A stretch of 47,585 nucleotides of DNA from an uncultured bacterium. Its GTDB lineage: Bacteria; Patescibacteriota; Andersenbacteria; UBA10190; CAIZMI01. The first letter of the stretch is position 1, and each line of letters opens with the position of its first letter. Shown here one piece after another: positions 1 through 7,258 of the stretch. The stretch is from the NCBI GenBank assembly GCA_903934015.1, contig CAIZMI010000045.1, positions 1 through 47,585 of the forward strand, given 5' to 3'. The translations under genes and the position numbers were made by a program. The notes beneath the pieces were generated by a model. That model was given only the letters and a program-made list of their open reading frames with translations, did not search any database and was not told where the DNA came from.

Positions 1-137
1 AACCATTCCATCCTTAATTTGGCTTCTTTGGACACCTTCAGGATATCAGCCACTTTTCGCCATCTGACGTATTTATTAAGCAATACGATCTCTCTTGGTA
101 TTAGGTAATATCCGAAGGTTTTGAGCATGGTTTTCAT
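1..137 (-). CDS. N-terminal part of a transposase (IS481/IS3-like DDE), cut by window edge
   Basis: Reading leftwards from ATG at 137 (cat at 135-137; a second in-frame ATG at 128), the frame stays open to the window edge and gives 45 residues, beginning MKTMLKTFGYYL and ending KEAKLRMEWF. This basic, helix-turn-helix-like N-terminus resembles IS481-type integrase-core transposases, where this segment precedes the DDE domain. The catalytic residues lie outside the window, so the family call is by resemblance only. A sequence that reads like an IS end, TGTAACCC at 177 running left, lies 40 nt upstream of the ATG, as expected for a one-gene insertion sequence. No SD is visible. The frame may be intact or a fragment; the window does not show which. 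Confidence 0.55.
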   Translation of the reverse strand, partial: MKTMLKTFGYYLIPREIVLLNKYVRWRKVADILKVSKEAKLRMEW

Positions 138-157
138 ATGATTAATAAAGTTATCTC

Positions 158-239
158 GATGAGATACATGGGTTACACTTTTTTAGCAACTGAAATACGA
201 CGAAAAACGCCTTCCGGAGTGTTACCTATGTATCTCATC
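158..239. repeat. Pair of inverted 22-nt repeats, probable IS ends facing each other
   Basis: Positions 158-179 and 218-239 are inverted copies with two mismatches in 22 nt. Read outward from the middle, each copy starts TGT and continues with a shared ATGTATCTCATC core. The left copy leads into the transposase start at 137. The right copy leads into the spacer before the gene at 320 and has no transposase. The 38 nt between them (180-217) are unrelated to the ends. A TGT start fits IS481-type terminal repeats, so this could be two abutting IS ends, one a remnant, or a stem-loop ahead of the transposase. Confidence 0.6.
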
Positions 240-285
240 TTTACCAGTTGGTTGTCGTTGATTGTCTTTTTGAATCAGTAGACTA

Positions 286-315
286 TTGAATATAATTTCC
301 CTGATGGACTATAAT
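286..315 (+). promoter_or_regulatory. Promoter of the gene at 320, predicted leaderless
   Basis: TTGAAT at 286-291 and TATAAT at 310-315 are separated by 18 nt. Transcription would start at about 320-322, essentially on the ATG. A second TATAAT at 291-296 could serve a start further upstream. No SD precedes the ATG. Confidence 0.5.
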
Positions 316-319
316 TAAA

Positions 320-1003
320 ATGTCCTTTTTCACAATTTGGATTCCAAATGGTCAAACAAAAGGAGTATGTGTGATTTGTCTTGCTGGTTCTGTTGCGTTA
401 GATACTCGTTTCGAAAATGGCCACAGAAAAGAAGGGAGGCAAATAACAACTCATCATGTTTACTGTCAAGAACTCTTCGGGTCGTTACGTGACTTTGAGT
501 GGAATCAAATTCCTTGCTCAAGAGGTTCGCATGTCCTTCTCCACCGGATATTTGGGAACCGAACACCAGGCGAATCAATTTCATTGTTAAGGTGTTTCAA
601 TTCCCTTGTACAAAATCGACCCAGGCAACAAGCAATTGAATACCTTGAACAGACCTTTTGGCGCTGTCTTCTCACTGGAGATGACCCTGCTTGTATTTGG
701 CCTGGACAGTGGCGAACGCACCTTCGTGGACATCCAAAAAGGAAAGAGTTGGTCGCCGTGTTCGATAAGATTCCTCCATGGAAGATTGTTCGCTGGGTGA
801 ATAACTTGGATGCTCTTGTTGGCGATCGAGATTGTGAGGAAGCAGTCTCATTTCTTTCAGAATTTTTCTGGAATGGTTTTTTATCGGACGAGTGGGCGAT
901 GAGTATCTGGAATTCAGTTCGTCGACCTCGAAAAAAGCGGACCAGAACGTATCATGCACCTCAAACGTTTCATCGACCACGATTTCGGTTACGAACTGCC
1001 TAG
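320..1003 (+). CDS. Unknown protein, 227 aa, cysteine- and tryptophan-rich
   Basis: I do not recognise this protein. It is a soluble, basic 227-residue product with a cysteine-containing N-terminal part (CVICLAG near residues 17-23), many aromatic residues and a very basic C-terminus (RRPRKKRTRT near residues 202-211), which could bind nucleic acid. No membrane segment or catalytic motif is evident. The coding frame is supported by a promoter immediately before the ATG and an intrinsic terminator seven bases after the stop, which makes it a self-contained one-gene unit. It sits between an IS end and a structured spacer, so recent acquisition is plausible. The opposite-strand frames over the same DNA look like shadows. 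The function is not inferred. Confidence 0.6.
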   Translation: MSFFTIWIPNGQTKGVCVICLAGSVALDTRFENGHRKEGRQITTHHVYCQELFGSLRDFEWNQIPCSRGSHVLLHRIFGNRTPGESISLLRCFNSLVQNRPRQQAIEYLEQTFWRCLLTGDDPACIWPGQWRTHLRGHPKRKELVAVFDKIPPWKIVRWVNNLDALVGDRDCEEAVSFLSEFFWNGFLSDEWAMSIWNSVRRPRKKRTRTYHAPQTFHRPRFRLRTA

Positions 1004-1009
1004 GTTCAG

Positions 1010-1034
1010 CCTTCCCTTGAGGAAGGTTTTTTTT
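1010..1034 (+). terminator. Intrinsic terminator of the gene at 320
   Basis: A six-base-pair stem, CCTTCC (1010-1015) with GGAAGG (1021-1026), has loop CTTGA and is followed by eight T residues (1027-1034). Confidence 0.85.
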
Positions 1035-1187
1035 ATTGCACTTCCAAAAGAAGTGCAATAACCGCGTGGGGCGTGAGCGCGTAGCGCTTTTACGTCCTTT
1101 ACGCGGAATCCTTCGTTACTTTAGGGGTAACCCCTGTAGTGGCTCGAAAACTGTTTACCGTGTGGTCGCTTCAGCGACTTTACGCGG
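1033..1187. other. GC-rich structured spacer with four small hairpins
   Basis: This is a gene-free stretch between the convergent genes at 320 and 1721. It holds a perfect 11-bp inverted repeat (1033-1043 with 1051-1061), then AGCGC/GCGCT (1076-1088), AGGGG/CCCCT (1123-1135) and GTCGCT/AGCGAC (1165-1178). TTTACGCGG occurs twice, at about 1099-1107 and 1180-1188, and a related TTTTACG at about 1088. It is more GC-rich than its surroundings. It may be a degraded repeat element, a small RNA or the 3' end region of the minus-strand operon; the sequence does not decide between these. Confidence 0.5.
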
Positions 1188-1721
1188 CTATTCAATACAG
1201 CAGTCGATTGCTTTTTTTACCAATCCGCCCAATTTGCCCATAAAACCGGTTTTTTCTTGATCGTGTTTGTTAACGGCTTGTTCGTCGATCTTTTTAACAT
1301 CGCCGACACTAATGACGTTCAAATTGATGCCCCAGAAAAGGGAATAAAGATTGTAGGATTTACGAAACAGATCGTAGGCGTCTTCTTTTTTACCCATTGA
1401 TTGTTGTTTGGTGCCAACTTCAAAAAGACGCATTGAAGCCGCCAATAAGTGTTTGCTGATGCACCACGTTTCGCCTTCGGGGTTTTTTACAATTTTCTTT
1501 AACAATTCTTTGCGCATCTCGCGAACTTCGTTAATCATATCGAAATATTCTGTTTTTTCGGTTTTATTGCCCGAGAACAGCAGATGCTCTTCAATGCTGA
1601 CGAGATTCATAATCGCGATACTCAAATCCTGATCGGACGAAAGGTCCATCTTTTCTTGCTTCTTCATATTGTCCACTTTTTCAATGAACGCGTTGATTTT
1701 TTCTTGGTTATTTTGGTCCAT
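1188..1721 (-). CDS. Conserved hypothetical protein, helical, 177 aa
   Basis: This is a soluble, highly charged 177-residue protein with no signal peptide, predicted almost entirely alpha-helical. The central block (EGETWCISKHLLAAS near residues 82-96, then a YDLFRKSYNLY stretch) resembles a small conserved protein family that I recall from Candidate Phyla Radiation genomes. No function is known to me. The spacing of helices is loosely TPR-like. It begins nine nucleotides after the stop of the membrane protein at 1731 on the same strand, so it is probably the last gene of that operon. The C-terminus overlaps the edge of the GC-rich spacer. No SD is seen before the ATG. Confidence 0.65.
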   Translation of the reverse strand: MDQNNQEKINAFIEKVDNMKKQEKMDLSSDQDLSIAIMNLVSIEEHLLFSGNKTEKTEYFDMINEVREMRKELLKKIVKNPEGETWCISKHLLAASMRLFEVGTKQQSMGKKEDAYDLFRKSYNLYSLFWGINLNVISVGDVKKIDEQAVNKHDQEKTGFMGKLGGLVKKAIDCCIE

Positions 1722-1730
1722 GGTGATTAA

Positions 1731-2381
1731 TTATTTAGTAATGATATAAAAGACAAGACTAACTATCAGTAGAGAAGCAATCGGCATCACTACTTTCTGG
1801 AAAGGAAAATAGGAGTGACCGTTGTTCTTGTTTTTCAGATAAGTATAATAAAAATTTCCTAGCGCGAAAAAAATTGTGCCGATTGTCATTCCAAGTAATA
1901 TTTTATCCATCCCCCAGAGCTTGTTGATGGGGTGACCGATAAAATTACTCCAGCGGAGAGAAACCAGAATTAAAACGTAATAGGCTAAAAAAGTCAGAAT
2001 ATTTCTCGATGGGAATTTAATATTTTTTCTTTGAAACCAATTAATGTTCCATATAATAATAGATAATGTCAGGCCACCGATCCAAATGCCCGTGATTGAG
2101 TCGTCAATGCCTAGCCAACGTGAAAAACCAACTCCGGCACCTACCGCAACAACGCAAACAGGGCAGACGGCGTAGGTGGAAAGTGGGACGAGAAACAAAG
2201 CTAAAGAAATGGGTGAAATTGCCAATAAGAACTTCTGTAGTTCACGTCTTTGCGAGGAGCTGAAGCGACGAAGCAATCCCTCGAAAAATAGTACGCGGAG
2301 ATTGCTTTGTCTCGACAATTTTAATAATTGTCGTTGGCTCGCAAAGACAGCGCTTTTGATAATTTTAGTAGGTGTTTTCAC
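1731..2381 (-). CDS. Polytopic membrane protein with CPVC motif, 216 aa, carrying a repeat-encoded insert
   Basis: The protein has about five hydrophobic segments. A CxxC motif (C73 and C76, VCPVC) directly follows the first one, and a SRWLGIDDSITGIWIGG block follows the motif. I recognise this as a conserved membrane-protein type of CPR genomes, without an assigned function. A CxxC at the membrane face next to a thioredoxin-fold gene two nucleotides upstream suggests a VKOR/DsbB-like or thiol-relay partner, which is inference. Residues 12-46 (SQRQLLKLSRQ onward) are encoded by the inverted-repeat element at 2246-2348. That element keeps the reading frame and adds a basic N-terminal extension. 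The original start may have lain near the junction, so the extension may be tolerated or cleaved. Confidence 0.65.
   Translation of the reverse strand: MKTPTKIIKSAVFASQRQLLKLSRQSNLRVLFFEGLLRRFSSSQRRELQKFLLAISPISLALFLVPLSTYAVCPVCVVAVGAGVGFSRWLGIDDSITGIWIGGLTLSIIIWNINWFQRKNIKFPSRNILTFLAYYVLILVSLRWSNFIGHPINKLWGMDKILLGMTIGTIFFALGNFYYTYLKNKNNGHSYFPFQKVVMPIASLLIVSLVFYIITK
2246..2348. repeat. GTCTTTGCGAG inverted-repeat element inside a coding region
   Basis: The 103-bp element has 11-bp perfect inverted ends: GTCTTTGCGAG at 2246-2256 and CTCGCAAAGAC at 2338-2348. Inner partial pairing involves AAGCAATC and GATTGC, and there is an internal hairpin GACAATT/AATTGTC. The same ends and inner AATC/GATTGC blocks occur at 25169-25276. 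The element lies in frame in the membrane protein gene and encodes its residues 12-46. Confidence 0.85.
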
Positions 2382-2383
2382 GG

Positions 2384-2767
2384 TTATTTAATCCCCGCTT
2401 TATCTTTAAAAAAGTTTATTGCTTGATCTTGGCCCTCAAGACATTTACTTCCATCCCAGAGGAACGGAACGCCGATTGCGTCAGTCGCTAGCCCGCATTT
2501 TTTGGCAACAGCCGAAAGTTCTTTGGCATTGGCTTGATTGTTGTACACTTCTTTTTCCTGGAAGTTAACTTTTTCCTTTATTTTATTATCTTCAATAAAT
2601 TGCGCGACAACTTTACAGTGTGGACAAGTGTCACCGAAATACAAAACTATTCCGGTGGGAATTATTGGTTCCGGCGTGGTTGTATTTGTTTGGTTTGTTT
2701 TCCACCACATTGATCCGCCGATAATTAATACTGCTATTACAATGATCCATAACGTTGGGTTTTTCAT
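2384..2767 (-). CDS. Membrane-anchored thioredoxin-fold protein with CPHC motif
   Basis: This is a 127-residue protein with one N-terminal membrane anchor (residues 5-22), a Thr/Pro linker (25-37) and a compact thioredoxin/glutaredoxin-like domain. The redox motif is C48-P-H-C51 after a GDT turn. The GVPF sequence near residue 99 supplies the cis-proline loop typical of the fold. Two further cysteines (KKCG and SKCLEG) could form a structural disulfide. The topology places the domain outside the membrane, so a role in thiol-disulfide exchange of exported proteins is likely. The next gene starts two nucleotides after this stop and encodes a CPVC membrane protein, a plausible electron partner. 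Confidence 0.8.
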   Translation of the reverse strand: MKNPTLWIIVIAVLIIGGSMWWKTNQTNTTTPEPIIPTGIVLYFGDTCPHCKVVAQFIEDNKIKEKVNFQEKEVYNNQANAKELSAVAKKCGLATDAIGVPFLWDGSKCLEGQDQAINFFKDKAGIK

Positions 2768-2785
2768 GATAATTTCATTTAAATA

Positions 2786-4030
2786 TTATTCGTAACGCAA
2801 GGCTTCGATGGGGTCTTTTTGGGCCGCTTTTCGAGCCGGATATAGTCCAAAACCAAGTCCCACCACTCCAGCCATGCCTACCCCCAGTATGATAGCAGAT
2901 AATGGTAATTGGAAAGGCCACGCTAAATTGAACTGCGCTTTTAGTACAACAGAAGTAATGAAGGCTAAACTGATTCCCAGAATTGTTCCAGTGGCACCTC
3001 CGCTGACGGTGAGGATTACCGCCTCCAAAAGAAATTGTCTTAAAATGTCGCGATTTGTAGCACCCAGTGCTTTACGGAGACCAATTTCTCGTGTTCTTTC
3101 AGTGACGGAAACCAGCATAATATTCATAATTCCAATACCGCCCACAACTAAAGAAATTGAAGCAATCATTGCCAAAAAGATTGTTAATGCTTGAGTGATT
3201 GTGCTTAGACGGTCCACGATGTCTTTTTGGGTCATTGCAAAGAAGTCGTCTTTTTCAGGGTCAGTGATATTGTGTAAATCACGCAGGGTTGCCTTAATGT
3301 CGCTTGCTACTAAATCCACATCGGCTCCGTCTTTTGCGCGAATAAAAATTTCGTTGAAATAGTTGATACCAAGAATATCTTTTTGGGCGGTGGAGTGAGG
3401 CAGTAGTACCATGTCGTCGATATTGAATGCGGAAACTTGTCCGCGACTTGGTAAAATACCCAAAATTCGAATATTTTGTCCGCGAATCTTTATGTATTCA
3501 CCTAAGGCATCGGAAGAGCCGAATAATTTTTCGCGAACCTTAGAACCGATTATGGCCACTTTGCTTCGCTGAAGAATATCATCATCGGAAAACAAGGTTC
3601 CTTCTGATGGGGAAATTTGGAACATTTGCACAAGCGCATCCGCTGTCCAGCCGAGAATCATTGGTCGATAAGTGTTTTCTTGATATTGAACGGGGCCGGT
3701 AACTAATACGGCGGGGTCAACGGATTCAATGTCCGGAACATTGATTGGGTTATTTAAGGCGTCTATTTCACGTTGTTTTATCGAGTCGGAAAGTATTGTT
3801 TCCGCCGCGGAATCGGGGCCGGTAGGTTGTCGTCCCGGGCGTAAAATTATTGTGTTCGCGCCAACACCCTTAACTTGATCTAGAATTAAACCTTGAGCAC
3901 CTTGTCCAAGAGCGACAACAAGCACAATGGCCATAACGCCAATGACGATGCCGAGGATCGTGAGTAAAGAACGTGCCAGATTGGTACGAAGGCTATGAAA
4001 CGCAGTTTTAGTGATTGTGAGGAGGTCCAT
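2786..4030 (-). CDS. MacB/FtsX-type ABC transporter permease, 414 aa
   Basis: The permease has the MacB layout. There is an N-terminal cytoplasmic-to-membrane segment (ARSLLTILGIVIGVMAIVLV near residues 18-37), then a large extracytoplasmic MacB_PCD domain (about 45-270). Three C-terminal membrane helices follow, including the FtsX-family stretch with VTERTREIGLRKALGAT. The ATP-binding partner is encoded separately at 4135-4851, so this is a split MacB. It works with the MacA-like adaptor at 4862 in a mechanotransmission-type exporter; the substrate (drug, peptide or lipoprotein) cannot be told from sequence. An AGTATGC inverted repeat fills the gap between this gene and the ATPase gene. Confidence 0.9.
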   Translation of the reverse strand: MDLLTITKTAFHSLRTNLARSLLTILGIVIGVMAIVLVVALGQGAQGLILDQVKGVGANTIILRPGRQPTGPDSAAETILSDSIKQREIDALNNPINVPDIESVDPAVLVTGPVQYQENTYRPMILGWTADALVQMFQISPSEGTLFSDDDILQRSKVAIIGSKVREKLFGSSDALGEYIKIRGQNIRILGILPSRGQVSAFNIDDMVLLPHSTAQKDILGINYFNEIFIRAKDGADVDLVASDIKATLRDLHNITDPEKDDFFAMTQKDIVDRLSTITQALTIFLAMIASISLVVGGIGIMNIMLVSVTERTREIGLRKALGATNRDILRQFLLEAVILTVSGGATGTILGISLAFITSVVLKAQFNLAWPFQLPLSAIILGVGMAGVVGLGFGLYPARKAAQKDPIEALRYE

Positions 4031-4033
4031 TTT

Positions 4034-4136
4034 AGTATGCGGTATTAAGTATGTTGTATGCTGTATTTTCGTGTTTTCGCGGGTGTTGGTTCGGGATCAT
4101 CGTATACAACATACTGCATACTAAATACAACATACT
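4034..4136. repeat. AGTATGC inverted-repeat element, copy 1
   Basis: The left arm (about 4034-4066) and right arm (4104-4136) are inverted relatives built from units like AGTATGCNGTAT. The roughly 37-nt loop region is GC-richer. The right arm runs into the TAG stop of the ABC ATPase (4135-4137), and the left arm begins three nucleotides from the permease start codon. The copy therefore separates two genes of one operon. Confidence 0.9.
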
Positions 4137-4851
4137 ATTTCTCATATCCATTGTGACCATGAACACCTTCACTGTCTTGATCCGCAACAATCACCCCGTC
4201 TTGGACACGAATAATGCGCTGGGCGTAACGAGCTGCCGGTGTTTCGTGTGTGATAACCAGAATTGTGTGTCCTTGTTCATGGAGAGCATCAAGAGTTTCC
4301 ATGACGTTTTTTCCGGATTGCGAATCAAGGTTTCCCGTTGGTTCATCTGCCATCAAAACCTTTGGATTATTTACCAAAGAACGAGCAATTGCCACACGCT
4401 GTTTTTCGCCACCCGATAATTGGGATGGTCGGTGTTTGAGTCGATGCAACATATTTACTTTTTCCAGTACTGTTAATGCTCGTTTTTCATGTTGATTTTT
4501 TGGAATAGATGAATATTGAAGAGGTAATAATACGTTTTCCATTACCGTAGAGCGCGCAAGAAGATGAAAAGCTTGAAAAATGAACCCAATTTGCTCATTG
4601 CGAAAATGCGCAGCGAAAGGTTCATCGAATTTTGTGGTGTCGTGACCATCAAAAAAATATTTTCCTTCTGATGGTTTATCAAGCAAGCCAAGAATATGAA
4701 GCAGTGTTGATTTTCCGGAACCGGAAGGCCCCATAATCGAAACGAACTCACCTTTGTTAATACTAAAACTCACACCACCCAAAGCGAGCGTATTCACACC
4801 GTCACCTTGATATGATTTTTTGATGTCTCGAAGCTCAATGAGCGGAGCCAT
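4135..4851 (-). CDS. ABC transporter ATP-binding protein (MacB/LolD type)
   Basis: This 238-residue ATPase has Walker A GPSGSGKST (41-49), a Q-loop at about Q94, signature LSGGE (146-150), Walker B VLMADEP (166-172) and the H-loop in VITHE. GNLDSQSG after Walker B is typical of the MacB/LolD/FtsE branch that pairs with FtsX-fold permeases. It would drive the permease at 2786 together with the adaptor at 4862. The gene starts ten nucleotides after the adaptor's stop. Its own stop is contributed by the first bases of the AGTATGC repeat, so the final residues may have been altered when the element arrived. Confidence 0.92.
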   Translation of the reverse strand: MAPLIELRDIKKSYQGDGVNTLALGGVSFSINKGEFVSIMGPSGSGKSTLLHILGLLDKPSEGKYFFDGHDTTKFDEPFAAHFRNEQIGFIFQAFHLLARSTVMENVLLPLQYSSIPKNQHEKRALTVLEKVNMLHRLKHRPSQLSGGEKQRVAIARSLVNNPKVLMADEPTGNLDSQSGKNVMETLDALHEQGHTILVITHETPAARYAQRIIRVQDGVIVADQDSEGVHGHNGYEK

Positions 4852-4861
4852 TTTTTTTGCG

Positions 4862-6148
4862 TTATTTTACCGTCGAAACAATAACTTTATCGCCGGAGTT
4901 TAATCCGCTAATAACTTCAATTGTTCCGTTTGAGCCTAAAAGACCTGTGGTAACTTCGCGTTCCGTTTCTGTATTTTTGGCATCAACAATTTTTACATAT
5001 TGTTTTTCACCGCGCGTTATGATTGCTCGACGTTGAATACCGATTACACTTTCTTTTTTTGCGGCGTGTACGATAACGTTTGCGGTAATACCGGCTTTAA
5101 TTTTTTCACTTAAGTTGTCGATTTTTAGGCGAACTTCAAAAGTTGGCACGCCACCAATGACTTTTGCGGCCGGGGCGACGCGTGACACAGTTGCTGAATA
5201 TTGTTCGGTTGATGGGAAAGCGTCAAAAGTAATTGTCGCTTTTTGGTCGACTTTAAGTTTCATGGCGTCGGTTTCCGGTACGTTGGCTGTTACTTCCAGT
5301 ATCCCATATCCTTGAATGCTTAATACCGGTTTTACAGCGCTGGCTAATTCTCCTTCGTTTATTTCACGGGAAGAAATAATACCGTCAAAAGGGGCTACTA
5401 ATGTACTTTTTGCTAACGCAAGGGCGGCTAAGTTTTCGCCCGCTTGAAGCGAGGATAATCCCGGCGTGTTTAAAGAGGCTTGAACCGACCCCTGATATTG
5501 AGCGCGCGCCAATTCAGCCGTTTTTTGGGCGTCGTAGGTGTTATTGGTTAAAGAGTCTTTTTGTTCAGAATAGTATTTTTGAGCGGTACGGTAGGCGGAT
5601 TCCGCGGTTAAAACAGAAGAATATTTTGTCTTTGCTGTTGAGGAACCTTCTCCATATTCATCTCTGGTGGCGTTATAAGCGTCGCTGGTTTGTTCAAATG
5701 CCGCTTTCGCGTCCACAACTGCTACTCGATATTTCGCGATTATTTTTTCGTTAACTTTTTTTACTGTTGCGTAATCTTGGTCGGCTTTTTGTGACGCGAT
5801 AAGGGCTTGGTCTTGGGCCGAGGCGCGTTGCGCTCTTGCTTGAGCAAGTTGTAATTGGGCGGATCGGACATCAATTTGGGCCAATTTTTGCCCCTTTTTA
5901 ACAACATCTCCGCTATCTACAAAAATATTCTTTACAGTACCGGCTAGTTCGAATGATAGATCGGAAGAAAAGGGTGATTCGATGTTTCCCGAAAAACTTA
6001 CGTCTTGCACCACATCACCACGTTCGGCGGTAACTGTGCGGTTGGCGTTTGCCGTTGTTTTGTTTCCGCGTCCAAAAACGACATAGCCGATTATCGATAA
6101 TACAACAACAATCGCGACCCCTATATAAACTTTTGTAGATTTTTTCAT
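4862..6148 (-). CDS. MacA/HlyD-type periplasmic adaptor subunit, 428 aa
   Basis: There is an N-terminal membrane anchor (residues 7-25), then a split biotinyl-lipoyl domain (around 52-93, with the AGTVKNIFVDSGDVVKKGQ stretch). An alanine/glutamine-rich coiled-coil hairpin (about 95-235) follows, the second lipoyl half (ISSREINEGELAS), and beta-barrel and membrane-proximal domains with the usual VRLKIDN and GITANVIV segments. This is the RND/ABC membrane-fusion protein fold. It is the first gene of the three-gene exporter operon. A good promoter lies just upstream, with a leader of about 8 nt and no SD. In an organism with a single membrane the adaptor would work without an outer-membrane channel. 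Confidence 0.9.
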   Translation of the reverse strand: MKKSTKVYIGVAIVVVLSIIGYVVFGRGNKTTANANRTVTAERGDVVQDVSFSGNIESPFSSDLSFELAGTVKNIFVDSGDVVKKGQKLAQIDVRSAQLQLAQARAQRASAQDQALIASQKADQDYATVKKVNEKIIAKYRVAVVDAKAAFEQTSDAYNATRDEYGEGSSTAKTKYSSVLTAESAYRTAQKYYSEQKDSLTNNTYDAQKTAELARAQYQGSVQASLNTPGLSSLQAGENLAALALAKSTLVAPFDGIISSREINEGELASAVKPVLSIQGYGILEVTANVPETDAMKLKVDQKATITFDAFPSTEQYSATVSRVAPAAKVIGGVPTFEVRLKIDNLSEKIKAGITANVIVHAAKKESVIGIQRRAIITRGEKQYVKIVDAKNTETEREVTTGLLGSNGTIEVISGLNSGDKVIVSTVK

Positions 6149-6162
6149 AAAATTATGATTGA

Positions 6163-6191
6163 AGTATAGAGCTAGATAATGTTTTTGCCAA
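6163..6191 (-). promoter_or_regulatory. Promoter of the exporter operon
   Basis: On the minus strand, TTGGCA (6186-6191) and TATACT (6163-6168) are separated by 17 nt. The start of transcription would be near 6156, about 8 nt before the ATG at 6148. Confidence 0.75.
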
Positions 6192-6284
6192 GAAGAATAA
6201 ACAATGTGGTGAGCTTGCGGATAAACGTAATTGTCTTTAAATTATAATAATTTACTCATAATGTCAGTTCACTTCAAATAATTG

Positions 6285-6313
6285 TTGTCAATAGGGTCAT
6301 GTTTCCGTATTAT
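6285..6313 (+). promoter_or_regulatory. Promoter of the metal-import operon
   Basis: TTGTCA (6285-6290) and TATTAT (6308-6313) are 17 nt apart. The predicted start is near 6320, giving a leader of about 9 nt before the ATG at 6329. The promoter is divergent from the exporter promoter; the 180-bp spacer shows no clear Zur-type palindrome by eye. Confidence 0.7.
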
Positions 6314-6328
6314 GGTATTAATTAGCAT

Positions 6329-7258
6329 ATGAAAAAAATAGTTTCCTTTTTTATTGTCGCACTAGTGCTAAGTTTTTTGTTGGTTATTTTCGCGGCATCA
6401 AAAAGTAAACCAGTGCCGAAGGTTGAGTCTGGAAAAATTATTGTTGCGACAAGTTTTTATCCTCTCGCGGAGTTTGCCAAGCGTATTGGCGGTGATTATG
6501 TCGACGTCGTGAATATAACTCCGGCGGGCGTGGAAGCGCATGATTATGAACCGACCCCGCGCGATATTACTTCTATTCGTGTTTCGAAGATTTTTTTATA
6601 CCAGGGTGCCGGGTTTGATCCGTGGGCGGAACGGGTGGCGCAAGATTTGATTGGTACGGATATTAAGGTGATGAATATTACTAATCAATTTGATCTTAGG
6701 TCTATTGCCAGTGACGGAACTTCTGCAAAGGATCCGCATGTATGGCTGGATCCGGTGTTGGCACAAAAAGAGGTAAAGATTATTCGTGATGCGTTAATAA
6801 GTGTTTTTCCGCAACATTCTGACACCTTTAATCAAAACGCGGATGCTTTTAATGTGAAATTGGCGGAATTGGACGTTTTTATCGGTAAATCCTTAACGGG
6901 TTGCGCACTTTCCGATATTATTGTTTCTCATCAAGCATTTAGCTATTTTTCAAGTCGTTATGGAATTAATGAAACGGCGATTTCCGGAATTTCTCCAGAA
7001 GAAGAGCCGTCCGCGCAAAGATTGGGAGAGGTGGCACAGTTGGCAAAAGAAAAAAATATTAAAACTATTTTCTTCGAGACATTGGCAAGCCCAAAACTTG
7101 CCGAAACGGTTGCGAGGGAAGCGGGATTAACTACATCGGTTTTAAATCCGCTGGAGGGTTTAACGTTGGAAGAAATCAGAGCGGGTAAGGACTACTTGTC
7201 GGTAATGACAGATAACGTGCATAATTTACAACAAGCCCTTCAATGCCAGAACAAATAA
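6329..7258 (+). CDS. znuA: Zinc/manganese ABC transporter substrate-binding protein (ZnuA-like)
   Basis: The protein has 309 residues with an N-terminal export signal/anchor (about 4-23) and no lipobox cysteine. It shows the cluster 9 metal-binding layout: the ATSFYPLAEF first strand, VEAHDYEPTP with the first metal histidine, KDPHVWLDP with the second, IVSHQAFSYFSSRYG with the third, and TIFFETLASP supplying an acidic ligand. No long His-rich loop is present, so zinc and manganese are both possible. It is the first gene of the three-gene znuA-znuC-znuB operon. Its end overlaps the ATPase gene by 16 nt, indicating coupled translation. Confidence 0.9.
   Translation: MKKIVSFFIVALVLSFLLVIFAASKSKPVPKVESGKIIVATSFYPLAEFAKRIGGDYVDVVNITPAGVEAHDYEPTPRDITSIRVSKIFLYQGAGFDPWAERVAQDLIGTDIKVMNITNQFDLRSIASDGTSAKDPHVWLDPVLAQKEVKIIRDALISVFPQHSDTFNQNADAFNVKLAELDVFIGKSLTGCALSDIIVSHQAFSYFSSRYGINETAISGISPEEEPSAQRLGEVAQLAKEKNIKTIFFETLASPKLAETVAREAGLTTSVLNPLEGLTLEEIRAGKDYLSVMTDNVHNLQQALQCQNK

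Noticed and set aside
330-1058. Two opposite-strand open frames over the gene at 320
   Set aside because: No promoter or SD on the minus strand, while promoter and terminator support the plus-strand gene.
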